Shown: positions 23,791 to 31,435 of the stretch, piece by piece
How positions within the stretch are numbered: the first letter of the stretch is position 1
Layout: each line of letters opens with the position of its first letter
NCBI GenBank assembly: GCA_044449445.1
Contig: JBIOIA010000006.1
Coordinates: 1-33,387 of the forward strand
Source of the DNA: DASXPG01 sp044449445
GTDB lineage: Bacteria; Gemmatimonadota; Gemmatimonadetes; Gemmatimonadales; JACORV01
Reading direction: 5' to 3'
Length of the DNA: 33,387 nt
Notes under the pieces: generated by a model
Databases searched by the model: none
What the model was told of the DNA's origin: nothing
Seen by the model: only the letters and a program-made list of their open reading frames with translations
Translations under genes and position numbers: made by a program

Positions 23791-24735
23791 ATGCGGCACC
23801 GTCTCGAAGTCCTGACCCTCGCCATCGTCCTCGCCTCGGCGGCTGCCGTTGCAGCCTCGGCGCAGGAATCGCCTCGAGTACGAGTTCGTACGCGCCCCGG
23901 AATGGTGGTTGTCGCCGACAGCATCCGGCTGGACACGCGTCACGGCCGACTCGGGATCACCGTGGACATGCGGCCCGATGCGTCGCGCGACACCGTCGGC
24001 GCGCTGGTGGCCGGCATCACGACGCCCAACAGCGCTGCGGCCCGCGCCGGTGTCCAGGTGGGCGACATCGTCACTCGGTTCAACGGCACGCTGCTCGGCG
24101 CCGCCGATGATCGCGGCGGCGACAATGAGGAAGAGCAGTCGCGCCCTGCGATGCGGCTGATCAAGCTCGCCTCGCGCCTGAGCGCCGGGGACACCGTCCG
24201 CCTCGACCTCCGGCGCGGCACGCAGACCGTCAATGCCACGCTTGTCGCGGGCGAGAGCGACGTGGACATGATGGTCGAGCGGATGCACATGCCCGGACCG
24301 GATTTCGGCCCGATGCTCGGCATGCCTGGAATGGACGGGCAGATGCGGGCCTTCATCATGGGCGGCCCGATCGCGGACCTCGAGCTGGTGAAGGTCAATG
24401 CGGGACTGGGCGAATATTTCGGCACACAGGAAGGTCTGCTGGTCGTGAGCGTCGGCCAGGACACCGCGCTCGGACTGCGCGCCGGCGACGTCATCCTCTC
24501 GATCGGGGGCCGGCGGCCCACCAGCCCGCCGCAGGCGATGCGGATCCTGGGTACCTACGAGCCCCAGGAGACCGTGCAGTTCGAGGTGATGCGCCAGCAC
24601 CACCGGCTCAGCGTCTCCGGGAAGATCCCGCAGCGCGAGGAACACGGGTGGGGCATCCACCGCGACAATCTCGAACTCCAGTTCGATGTGCCGCATCCGG
24701 GCCATGCGCTCATCAGGTTCAGCGGCGAGGTCTGA
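23791..24735 (+). CDS. Secreted protein with two PDZ domains and Met-rich linker
   Basis: 314 residues with a signal peptide (LTLAIVLASAAAVAASAQ). PDZ-like domain 1 is at about 48-153 (GRLGITVDM, AARAGVQVGDIVTRFNGT) and PDZ-like domain 2 at about 205-285 (GLLVVSVGQDTALGLRAGDVILSIGG). No protease domain is present, so it is not a DegP/HtrA enzyme. Between the domains, nine Met fall within residues 160-190 (MMVERMHMPG and after), which could bind a soft metal or flexible partner. Position after a sigma/anti-sigma pair suggests a role in envelope stress sensing, by analogy with PDZ regulators of RseP/DegS. GAGG lies 8 nt before the ATG. Confidence 0.8.
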   Translation: MRHRLEVLTLAIVLASAAAVAASAQESPRVRVRTRPGMVVVADSIRLDTRHGRLGITVDMRPDASRDTVGALVAGITTPNSAAARAGVQVGDIVTRFNGTLLGAADDRGGDNEEEQSRPAMRLIKLASRLSAGDTVRLDLRRGTQTVNATLVAGESDVDMMVERMHMPGPDFGPMLGMPGMDGQMRAFIMGGPIADLELVKVNAGLGEYFGTQEGLLVVSVGQDTALGLRAGDVILSIGGRRPTSPPQAMRILGTYEPQETVQFEVMRQHHRLSVSGKIPQREEHGWGIHRDNLELQFDVPHPGHALIRFSGEV

Positions 24736-24746
24736 CACCGGGTTTC

Positions 24747-24775
24747 TTGACATATCTTGCGTCATTGCGTACGTT
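24747..24775 (+). promoter_or_regulatory. Promoter of padR-family gene
   Basis: Consensus -35 TTGACA at 24747-24752, a 17-bp spacer and TACGTT at 24770-24775 as -10 (T-A-n-n-n-T). A ribosome-binding GGAGG at 24794-24798 is 5 nt from the ATG. Confidence 0.65.
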
Positions 24776-24792
24776 ATATCGTACGATATAAC
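24773..24792. promoter_or_regulatory. 20-bp perfect palindromic operator
   Basis: GTTATATCGTACGATATAAC reads identically on both strands. It overlaps the end of the -10 box, the expected transcription start and the region just before the ribosome-binding site. A second CGTACG core occurs 12 bp upstream (24768-24773). PadR proteins bind AT-rich palindromes over their own promoter, so autorepression is the natural reading. Confidence 0.75.
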
Positions 24793-24803
24793 TGGAGGCA
24801 GCA

Positions 24804-25355
24804 ATGACGCACCGTAACGACAGTTGGGCGGAGTTCGTAGCGGGCTTCGGCCCCCGGGTGTGGTCGTTCGGTTTTCCGGGCGGCCCGCGCGGGCGGCGTC
24901 GCCAGATGTTCGAGTCGGGGGAGATGAAGTACATCATCCTGCGGCTCATCAAGGAAAAGCCCCGCCATGGCTACGAGATCATCAAGGCGCTCGAAGAGAG
25001 CATGTCGGGCTGCTACACGCCCTCGGCAGGCACGGTCTATCCCACGCTCCAGCTCCTGGAGGACCAGGGCTTCGTGCGCGCCGTGGAGGAGGAGGGCAAG
25101 CGCGTGTATCACATCACGCCCGAGGGCGAGAAGTTCCTCGAGGAGCATCGCTCCACGGTGGACGACATTCTGGACCGGGTGAAGGACGCCGTGCGTGGCT
25201 TCGCCGGCGGCTCGATGGCCGAGCTGAACCAGACCTTCGGGACGCTGGCGCGCGAAGCCTATCGAAAGGCCTGGCGCGCCGGGCCGGACGATGAGCGCAC
25301 GAAGAAGATCGTCGAGATCCTGAAACGTGCGGTCGCCGAGGTGGAAGCCGCCTAG
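24804..25355 (+). CDS. PadR-family transcriptional regulator
   Basis: 183 residues. A Gly/Arg-rich N-terminal segment (about 15-34) precedes the winged helix: GEMKYIILRLIKEKPRHGYEIIKAL, GCYTPSAGTVYPTLQLLEDQGFVRAVEEEGKRVYHITPEGEKFLEEH. A helical C-terminal dimerisation region follows (about 115-183). PadR proteins repress exporters or stress genes and are released by ligands. The ATG is set by GGAGG upstream. The palindrome over its promoter points to self-regulation. Other targets are not evident; the next gene is separated by a strong terminator. Confidence 0.93.
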   Translation: MTHRNDSWAEFVAGFGPRVWSFGFPGGPRGRRRQMFESGEMKYIILRLIKEKPRHGYEIIKALEESMSGCYTPSAGTVYPTLQLLEDQGFVRAVEEEGKRVYHITPEGEKFLEEHRSTVDDILDRVKDAVRGFAGGSMAELNQTFGTLAREAYRKAWRAGPDDERTKKIVEILKRAVAEVEAA

Positions 25356-25377
25356 CGGGCGCACGCATCGCAGTGTC

Positions 25378-25403
25378 AACGGGCGGCCTCCGGGCCGCCC
25401 GTT
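25378..25403 (+). terminator. Hairpin terminator after padR-family gene
   Basis: A perfect 11-bp stem (25378-25388 with 25393-25403) closed by a TCCG loop, of the stable UNCG tetraloop class. The 3' arm ends in GTT and no long T-run follows. Confidence 0.75.
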
Positions 25404-25425
25404 GTGCGTCCGACGCCGGAGTGCG

Positions 25426-25431
25426 TATCCT
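25426..25431 (+). promoter_or_regulatory. -10 box of dipeptidase gene (leaderless-type)
   Basis: TATCCT with ATG only 5 nt downstream. A possible -35, TTGTGC at 25402-25407, has an 18-bp spacing and overlaps the end of the terminator hairpin. Confidence 0.45.
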
Positions 25432-25436
25432 CCCGG

Positions 25437-26708
25437 ATGACCAACACACGAATGATCCTGGCCGCGGCCCTGATACTCGCCGCGGCGCCGCGTCTTGCGG
25501 CCCAGCAGGCTGACGAGAGCGCGTTGCTCGTGCGTGCGCGGCGCCTGCACCGTGAAACGCCGATGATCGACGGGCACAACGACTTCGCCTGGGAGATGCG
25601 CGCCCAGTCGCACCTGTCGTGGGAAGGGCGCGACATGCGTGCCGGGATGCCGACCTTCCAGACCGACATCCCTCGGCTGCGCGCCGGGGGCGTGGGCGGC
25701 CAGTTCTGGTCGATCTTCATCTACGACACGATGATCCACTCCGGGGCGGCGCGGATCACGCTCGAGCAGATCGACGTGATCAAGCGGATGGAAGCGCGCT
25801 ACCCCGACGTCTTCCAGCCGGCGCGCACCGCGGCCGACGTGGAGCGCGCGCACGCGGCGGGGAAGATCGCGTCGCTGATGGGCATCGAGGGCGGCCACTC
25901 GATCGAGAACTCGCTGGGCACGCTGCGGATGTTCTACGATCTCGGCGTACGATACATGACGCTCACGTGGAACAACGACAACGCATGGGCGGATGCCCAC
26001 GGGGGGGCCCACGCCCACAACGGTCTGACGCCGTTCGGCCTCGAGGTGGTGCGCGAGATGAACCGGCTCGGCATGCTGGTGGACATCTCGCACGTCAGCG
26101 ACTCGGTGATGGTGCAGGTCCTGAGGACCTCGCAGGCGCCGGTGATCTTCTCGCACTCCTCGGCGCGTGCCCTGGCCGATCACACGCGCAACGTGCCGGA
26201 CTGGATTCTGCGGATGGTGCCGCAGAACGGCGGCGTCGTGCTGGTCAACTTCTACTGCGACTTCGTGGACTCGGCGAAGGTCCGGTGGAACCGGGCGCGC
26301 GTTGCGGCGCGGGATGCCGCGCGGGCGTCGGGCGACAGCGCGGCGGTGCGCGGCGCGATGGAGGCGTGGACCGCCGCCAATCCCGAGCCGCCGCGACCGA
26401 CCGTTCGCACCGTCGCCGACCACATCGAGCACATCAAGGGAGTCGCGGGAGTGGATCACGTCGGCTACGGCAGCGACTTCGACGGAATCGACTGCGCGCC
26501 GCAGGGACTCCAGAACCCCGGCGACTTCCTGAACCTCACCGCCGAGCTGCTGCGCCGCGGCTGGAGTGACGCCGACGTGAGGAAGGTGATCGGGCTGAAC
26601 GTGCTGCGCGTGATGCGCGGCGCCGAAGCGACGGCGCGGCGACTCCAGCGTGAGCGGCCCGCGAGCACCGCGACGATTGCGCAGCTGGACAGCGCGGGGG
26701 TGAGATGA
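25437..26708 (+). CDS. Exported membrane dipeptidase (peptidase family M19)
   Basis: 423 residues with a signal peptide (MILAAALILAAAPRLAAQ). A zinc-dependent renal-dipeptidase-type TIM barrel hydrolysing dipeptides. Metal ligands are visible: His47 and Asp49 in MIDGHNDF, Glu151 in MGIEGGHSIEN (bridging Glu), His219 in VDISHVSD and His240 in IFSHSSAR, with the late Asp in GYGSDFDG. ATG 25437 is preferred to an upstream GTG since the signal peptide starts there. The product probably acts in the periplasm on peptides for nutrition. Its stop overlaps the start of the lipoprotein gene (ATGA). Confidence 0.93.
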   Translation: MTNTRMILAAALILAAAPRLAAQQADESALLVRARRLHRETPMIDGHNDFAWEMRAQSHLSWEGRDMRAGMPTFQTDIPRLRAGGVGGQFWSIFIYDTMIHSGAARITLEQIDVIKRMEARYPDVFQPARTAADVERAHAAGKIASLMGIEGGHSIENSLGTLRMFYDLGVRYMTLTWNNDNAWADAHGGAHAHNGLTPFGLEVVREMNRLGMLVDISHVSDSVMVQVLRTSQAPVIFSHSSARALADHTRNVPDWILRMVPQNGGVVLVNFYCDFVDSAKVRWNRARVAARDAARASGDSAAVRGAMEAWTAANPEPPRPTVRTVADHIEHIKGVAGVDHVGYGSDFDGIDCAPQGLQNPGDFLNLTAELLRRGWSDADVRKVIGLNVLRVMRGAEATARRLQRERPASTATIAQLDSAGVR

Positions 26709-27268
26709 GAAACAGCTCAAAGTCGAAAGCTGAAAGTCGAAAGCAGCTTTCAGCTTTCAGCTTTCAGCTTTCAGCGCTTCTGCTTCTCGTTGCGTGCTCC
26801 CACAAGCCGCCCGAGGTTGCGCCGGTGCCGGCGGACGAGACGCCCGCACCCGCGCCGATCGCGACCTCGCTCACGCCGAGCGCCGCCTCCGGCGCCTGGC
26901 GGATGAACGCCGCGGTGCAGTCGAGCCGGCGAGGCGGCAGCGTGCGCCGGAGCCAGGGAAGTCTCCAGCTCAGCGCGACGGCCATCGCGGCGCCGCTGCC
27001 GGGCTCGGCTCCCGGCACGCAGTTCAACGCGACGGTGATGCTGAGCGGCTACACGGTGGCGCCCCGCGGCCGCGCGGGCCAGGCGGGGGCCTGGTGGCCG
27101 ATCGGCGGCGACAGCGTGGTGGTCGAATTCGCGTCGGCCAACTCGGGCGAGATCCAGCTGCGGGGTGCGCTGCGCGGCCGGACGATGCAGGGCGAGATCT
27201 GGTTTCTCTCCGGCGCGACCGGCGCGACCTTCCAGATGGGGACGTTTACGGCGACCAAGAGCCGCTAG
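26705..27268 (+). CDS. Hypothetical lipoprotein with repeat-encoded signal peptide
   Basis: 187 residues. The N-terminus is basic (KSKAESRK), then QLSAFSFQLSALLLLVAC, a lipobox with Cys at about 31. A Pro/Ala-rich spacer follows, then a beta-rich domain of about 120 residues (GSLQLSATAIAAPL, TQFNATVMLSGY, GDSVVVEFASANSGEIQLRGAL, TMQGEIWFLSG, ATFQMGTFTATK). I do not recognise the family. The start overlaps the dipeptidase stop. The signal-peptide coding region consists of CTTTCAG units and their inverse complement (26725-26774), so it was probably assembled from an interspersed repeat. The stop interlocks with that of the convergent porin gene. Confidence 0.68.
   Translation: MRNSSKSKAESRKQLSAFSFQLSALLLLVACSHKPPEVAPVPADETPAPAPIATSLTPSAASGAWRMNAAVQSSRRGGSVRRSQGSLQLSATAIAAPLPGSAPGTQFNATVMLSGYTVAPRGRAGQAGAWWPIGGDSVVVEFASANSGEIQLRGALRGRTMQGEIWFLSGATGATFQMGTFTATKSR
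26725..26774 (+). repeat. 7-bp tandem repeat with inverted copy in lipoprotein signal sequence
   Basis: Four perfect CTTTCAG units at 26747-26774. Just before them, 26725-26736 reads GAAAGCTGAAAG, the reverse complement of a stretch of the tandem units. The whole can fold as a hairpin in the mRNA just after the start codon. The 7-bp unit is out of phase with codons. Confidence 0.85.
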
Positions 27269-28608
27269 AACGCCACTCCCATGAACCCGTTCACGTGGTT
27301 CGCCGTGAGCGTGCCCGCCGAGTAGAGCGTCGCGATCCGCCGGTATTCGACGCCGAAGATCAGCCCGCCTCCCGGACGCACGTGCACGTGGCCCTCGTAG
27401 ACGATGTTGCGGTCGCGCCCAGTCGCCGCCGGCAGCTGTGTGTCGTCCGGATCGTCGATGCCGAAGCCGCCTCCGAATTCCCAGCTGAACGACGGCCGCA
27501 GGTTGAGCTGACCCCAGCCGCCGCGCGACTTCACCGGCACGCCGCCCACGCCGAACTCCTGACCGATCGCGCCGCCGCCCAGGCCCGCGATCGCCTGCGC
27601 GTTCCAGTAGCCCTCGCCCATGAGCAGGATCTTCTCACCCAGGGCGAGCCGGATGTCGGCGGTGTACGCCTGGCTCGTGATCAGCGTGTCGGCTGGCGTG
27701 CTGATCCATCCGCGGTGCGCGCCGAAGCCGATCTCGCTCTCCGTTTCGCCGTCGCCCCATCCGATGTAGACGCGGCCCTGCACCATGGGGCGCCTGCTGC
27801 GCTCGGCGCTGTCGGCGCCGGTGAGGAACGGGGTCTGCGGGCTGCCCAGCATCGGCGCGAGCGCCGCGCCCTGGAGGCCGAAGCGCGGATGCGCGCCGGT
27901 CTCGAGCGTCAGCCGGACCTGCGGAACCCAGAACCACAGGTTGCCGGCGTTCGTGAATCCCGGTATGCCGACGGATGCGAACGACACAGGATTCAGGGGC
28001 GAGATGATCTGCGTTTCCTGTCCGACGAGCAGTCCCACGTGCGGCCAGTCGAGGCGCACGGCGGCGGTCCGGATCCGCGGCAGCGGGAACGTGCGTCCGC
28101 CGCTCGAGGGCTGCTGCCCGCCGTAGAAGTCGAGCTGGAGGTCGGCGCTGAGATCGGCGCCGAGCGCGCGCGAGCCCGTGAGCGACAATCCGAGCCGCGT
28201 CTGGCGCACCTGGGCCGCGGCGGCCGCGGGGTTCGGCAGCAAGGTGTCGGCCGGCACGGGCTGCGCGACGAACGTCGGCACGTCGCTGTTGTTCGTCTTG
28301 GTGTCGGTGTAGAACCCGTTGATCAGGATCAGGCCGGAGATCTCGAGGTGGTTGCGCGAGCGGGTCTGGACCTTCGACTGCGCCTGCTCCTCCATCTGGT
28401 GCTGGAGCCGTTCGAGCGCCTGCTCGGTGCGCTCCAGGCGGTCGGTGAGCGAGTCGAGCGCTTCCTTGATGGAATCCTGCTGTGGATTCGAAACGGGCAC
28501 CCGCGGAGCGGGCGCCGGGGTCCGCGGGTTCTGGGCGGCGAGCGCGGCCGGCGCGAGCAGAGCCAGGGCGGCCAGAGTGATGAACGACACGCGCGGAGAG
28601 CCAGTCAT
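27265..28608 (-). CDS. Porin-like outer membrane protein (DcaP/coiled-coil type)
   Basis: 447 residues with a signal peptide (FITLAALALLAPAALAAQ). A predicted coiled coil lies at about 44-76 (DSIKEALDSLTDRLERTEQALERLQHQMEEQ), typical of trimeric DcaP-like porins. A beta barrel of about 350 residues follows, with alternating strands (HLEISGLILINGFYTDTKT, QTRLGLSLTGSRALGADLSADLQLDFYGG, VYIGWGDGETESEIGFGAHRG). It ends in FMGVAF with a C-terminal Phe. It probably forms a diffusion channel; the substrate is unknown. It is divergent from the cupredoxin gene with a shared 60-bp promoter region. Confidence 0.75.
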   Translation of the reverse strand: MTGSPRVSFITLAALALLAPAALAAQNPRTPAPAPRVPVSNPQQDSIKEALDSLTDRLERTEQALERLQHQMEEQAQSKVQTRSRNHLEISGLILINGFYTDTKTNNSDVPTFVAQPVPADTLLPNPAAAAAQVRQTRLGLSLTGSRALGADLSADLQLDFYGGQQPSSGGRTFPLPRIRTAAVRLDWPHVGLLVGQETQIISPLNPVSFASVGIPGFTNAGNLWFWVPQVRLTLETGAHPRFGLQGAALAPMLGSPQTPFLTGADSAERSRRPMVQGRVYIGWGDGETESEIGFGAHRGWISTPADTLITSQAYTADIRLALGEKILLMGEGYWNAQAIAGLGGGAIGQEFGVGGVPVKSRGGWGQLNLRPSFSWEFGGGFGIDDPDDTQLPAATGRDRNIVYEGHVHVRPGGGLIFGVEYRRIATLYSAGTLTANHVNGFMGVAF

Positions 28609-28668
28609 GCGGCACCTCTCGAATCACGTGAGCTTGACGCCACAGCGGCAAAGGGGCAAACTCGACCC
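28609..28668. promoter_or_regulatory. Divergent promoter region with TCACGTGA palindrome
   Basis: 60 bp between the porin (minus) and cupredoxin (plus) starts. It holds an 8-bp palindrome TCACGTGA at 28624-28631 and a plus-strand TTGACG at 28634-28639 that could be the -35 of the cupredoxin gene. The matching -10 is poor (CAAACT at 28657-28662). An AGAGGTG ribosome-binding sequence serves the porin. Confidence 0.4.
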
Positions 28669-29358
28669 GTGCACAACATACTCAAATGCTCAGGGGCCTG
28701 GGCATTTGCCGCCGTGGCCTGCGTCACCGCTGCCGCCCCGCGTTCCGGGGCAGCGCAAGTCGCTGGCCGGATTCAAGTTATGGACGCCGGCGGCCACACC
28801 GCGGCGGACGTCGGCGATGCGGTTCTGTGGATCGAGGGGCGCGGTCCGCGCGCGAGCGCGGCGCGGGTGGACATGGCCCTCGATGCCAGGCAGTTCCATC
28901 CGCGGGTTATTGTCGTGCCGGTCGGCTCGACCGTGAACTTCCCCAACCAGGACCCGTTCAACCACAACGTGTTCTCGCTCAGCGATCCGAACAGTTTCGA
29001 TCTAGGACTCTACGGGCAGCGCGAGACGCACGAGAAGCGGTTCACCCATCCCGGCCTGGTGCGCGTGTACTGCAACATCCACCCCCGGATGACCGGGTTC
29101 GTGATCGTGCGCGACAACTCCTGGTACACCAAGCCGGAGCTCGACGGGAGTTTCACGATCGAAAACGTCCCGCCCGGTTCGTACACGCTCAAGGTGTGGC
29201 ACGAGCGCGCGTCCGAGTTCTCGCAGGCGATCACGGTGCCGGCGGGCGGTCTGGCCGGCGTCGAGATCACGATGGACGCCAGCGGCTACCGGTACGTCCA
29301 GCACAAGAACAAGTACGGCCAGGAGTACGGGACGGGAGCGACGCGTGAGCGGTACTGA
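28669..29358 (+). CDS. Exported cupredoxin with carboxypeptidase-regulatory-like domain
   Basis: 229 residues from GTG 28669. A signal peptide (about 10-29) is followed by a plastocyanin-like domain with a complete type 1 copper site: His99 (PFNHNVFSL), Cys135, His138 and Met141 (VYCNIHPRMTGFVIV). The Greek-key strand VIVVPVGSTVNFPNQD precedes it. A short beta domain follows (DGSFTIENVPPGSYTLKVWHE). It is expected to carry electrons or bind copper in the periplasm. Its end overlaps the receptor-kinase gene by 14 nt, so the pair is co-translated and may be functionally linked. Confidence 0.85.
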   Translation: MHNILKCSGAWAFAAVACVTAAAPRSGAAQVAGRIQVMDAGGHTAADVGDAVLWIEGRGPRASAARVDMALDARQFHPRVIVVPVGSTVNFPNQDPFNHNVFSLSDPNSFDLGLYGQRETHEKRFTHPGLVRVYCNIHPRMTGFVIVRDNSWYTKPELDGSFTIENVPPGSYTLKVWHERASEFSQAITVPAGGLAGVEITMDASGYRYVQHKNKYGQEYGTGATRERY

Positions 29359-31411
29359 GACCAGGAAGCGCCGCGGTCTTGGTCTCACGCTGAAGCTCTT
29401 CGCCGCCACGGCCACGGTCGTGGTGGCGGTGCTCGTGGTGACGCTGCTCGTCGCCGGCTTCGTGGCACGGCAGAACGCGGAGCGGGCGCTCGACCAGCGG
29501 CTGACGAACACGGGCGAGGTAGCGCGCCGGTTCATCGAGGCCGAGAACGCAAAGCTCGCCAGCGGCGCGAAGGCCGCCGCGCAGACGTCCACGCTCATCG
29601 CGGCGATCCCGCGGAGCGACGCCGGCAGCCTGCTGGACCTCGCCAACACGTACAAGGAAATCCTCGACGCCAACTACGCGTTGATCACCGACAACCAGGG
29701 TGTCGTGAAGGCCCGTACCGACCGGGCCGACGCGGTCGGGCAGGACATGAGCCGTTCACCGCTCATCGGCGGCGTGCTGGAGAGCGGCCAGCAGGTGGCC
29801 GGGTACGTGAACCTCGCGGACCAGAAACTGTTTCTCGCGGTCTCGACGCCGATCAAGGATCTCGCCTCGGGCGTCGTGCTCGGCGTTCTGCTCGCGACGC
29901 ACCAGGTCACCGACTCGCTCGCCGAGGAGGTGAAGCGCGGCACGGGATCGGAGATCGTGTTCTACGTGCTGGGCGATCAGGACAAGCCGGTCGTCGTCGC
30001 GAGCTCGGTCCCGCGCGGCCCGGCCCTCGAGGGCGCGGTCTCGGGCGCGATGCGCCCGGGCGCGGGCGGCGCCAACGAGATGCGCGCCGAGGCCACGATC
30101 AACGGCGAGCGCCTGGTCGGGTTCAACCGCACGCTCGTCAATCCCGGCGTGGACCGGCCGATGGGCGGCTACCTCGCGCTCCGCTCGCTCGACGCCGAGC
30201 TGGCGGGATTCAAGCGGCTCCAGACGGCGCTGCTGCTGGTCGCGGCCGGCGCGGTCCTGCTCGCGCTCATCGCGTCGGGCATCGTCGCGCGCCAGATCGC
30301 CAAGCCGGTGCGCGCGCTCGCCGAGGTGGCGAACCGCGTCGCGGACGGCGACCTCTCGGCGCCCGTCGTCGCGACGTCGAACGATGAAATCGGCCAGCTG
30401 GCGGGCGCGTTCAAGCACATGATCGGCGAGCTCAAGGCGAAGCAGCAGCTGATCGACTTCATGGGCGGCTCGGCCGGCGCGGCGGCGACGCAGCCCATCT
30501 ACACGGCGGGCGGTGACGTCGCGTCGCCGACGATGGTGCGCTCGATGGCGGGCAGCACCGGCATGCTGGCCCCGGGCCAGACGTTCGCCGGCCGCTACGA
30601 GGTCAAGGGCATGCTGGGCATGGGCGGGATGGGCGTCGTGTATCGCGCGATCGACAAGGAGCTCGGCGAAGCGGTCGCGATCAAGACGCTCAAGGCCGAC
30701 GCCATGGCCGCCGACCCGGCGATGCTCCAGCGCTTCAAGGACGAGATCAGGCTGGCGCGCAAGATCACCCATCGCAACGTGGTGCGCACCCACGACCTCG
30801 GCGAGGTCGAGGGGATGTACTACATCACGATGGAGTTCTGCGAGGGCCAGTCGCTCAAGCACCTGATCCAGAGCCGCGGCTACCTCCCGGTGAACGTGGC
30901 GCTCACCGTCGGCAAGCAGCTGTGCCGCGCGCTCGAGGTCGCGCACGAGCAGGGCGTGATCCATCGCGACATCAAGCCGCAGAACCTGATCATGGAACCC
31001 TCCGGCACGCTCAAGGTGATGGACTTCGGCATCGCGCGGCTGGCCTCGCGCACCGACGGCGTCACGCAGGCCGGCATGGCGATCGGGACGCCCGAGTACA
31101 TGGCGCCCGAGCAGCTGCTGGGCGACAAGGTGGATTTCCGGGTGGACCTCTACTCGGCGGGCTGCGTGCTGTTCGAGTGCCTGACCGGGCGGACGCCGTT
31201 CGTCGCCGACTCGCCGATCACGCTCGTCGCCAAGCAGCTCGAGGAAGTGCCGCCCTCGCCCGCGACGCTGAACGGCGAGGTACCCGAGGCCCTGGCGGCC
31301 CTGATCCTGCGGACGCTGAGCAAGGATCCCGACCAGCGGCCTCCCTCGGCAGCGGCCCTGCACGACGAGCTCGATGCGATCGCAGCCTCCACGGCGCAAA
31401 CCCTCGCCTGA
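29345..31411 (+). CDS. Chemoreceptor-type sensor fused to Ser/Thr protein kinase
   Basis: 688 residues. Membrane helix 1 is at about 16-41; an extracytoplasmic region at about 42-290 resembles a double Cache/CHASE-type sensor (YALITDNQGVVKARTDR, FLAVSTPIKDLASGVVLGVL). Helix 2 is at about 293-315 and a HAMP domain at about 316-366 (ARQIAKPVRALAEVANRVADGDL). A flexible linker leads to the Hanks kinase (about 415-683) with GMGGMGVVYRA, Lys447, HRDIKPQN 540-547, DFG 560-562 and GTPEYMAPEQ. All catalytic residues are intact. It should convert a periplasmic signal into protein phosphorylation, an arrangement normally seen in histidine kinases and chemoreceptors. GTG 29345 overlaps the cupredoxin gene. 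Confidence 0.92.
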   Translation: MSGTETRKRRGLGLTLKLFAATATVVVAVLVVTLLVAGFVARQNAERALDQRLTNTGEVARRFIEAENAKLASGAKAAAQTSTLIAAIPRSDAGSLLDLANTYKEILDANYALITDNQGVVKARTDRADAVGQDMSRSPLIGGVLESGQQVAGYVNLADQKLFLAVSTPIKDLASGVVLGVLLATHQVTDSLAEEVKRGTGSEIVFYVLGDQDKPVVVASSVPRGPALEGAVSGAMRPGAGGANEMRAEATINGERLVGFNRTLVNPGVDRPMGGYLALRSLDAELAGFKRLQTALLLVAAGAVLLALIASGIVARQIAKPVRALAEVANRVADGDLSAPVVATSNDEIGQLAGAFKHMIGELKAKQQLIDFMGGSAGAAATQPIYTAGGDVASPTMVRSMAGSTGMLAPGQTFAGRYEVKGMLGMGGMGVVYRAIDKELGEAVAIKTLKADAMAADPAMLQRFKDEIRLARKITHRNVVRTHDLGEVEGMYYITMEFCEGQSLKHLIQSRGYLPVNVALTVGKQLCRALEVAHEQGVIHRDIKPQNLIMEPSGTLKVMDFGIARLASRTDGVTQAGMAIGTPEYMAPEQLLGDKVDFRVDLYSAGCVLFECLTGRTPFVADSPITLVAKQLEEVPPSPATLNGEVPEALAALILRTLSKDPDQRPPSAAALHDELDAIAASTAQTLA

Positions 31412-31435
31412 GCGGCAGACGTCGCGCCGGATGAA

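Noticed and set aside
26794..28668. Long plus-strand frame leading into the cupredoxin
   Set aside because: The first 1.9 kb is Arg/Ala-rich shadow sequence over the lipoprotein and porin genes. The true start is the GTG at 28669 before the signal peptide.
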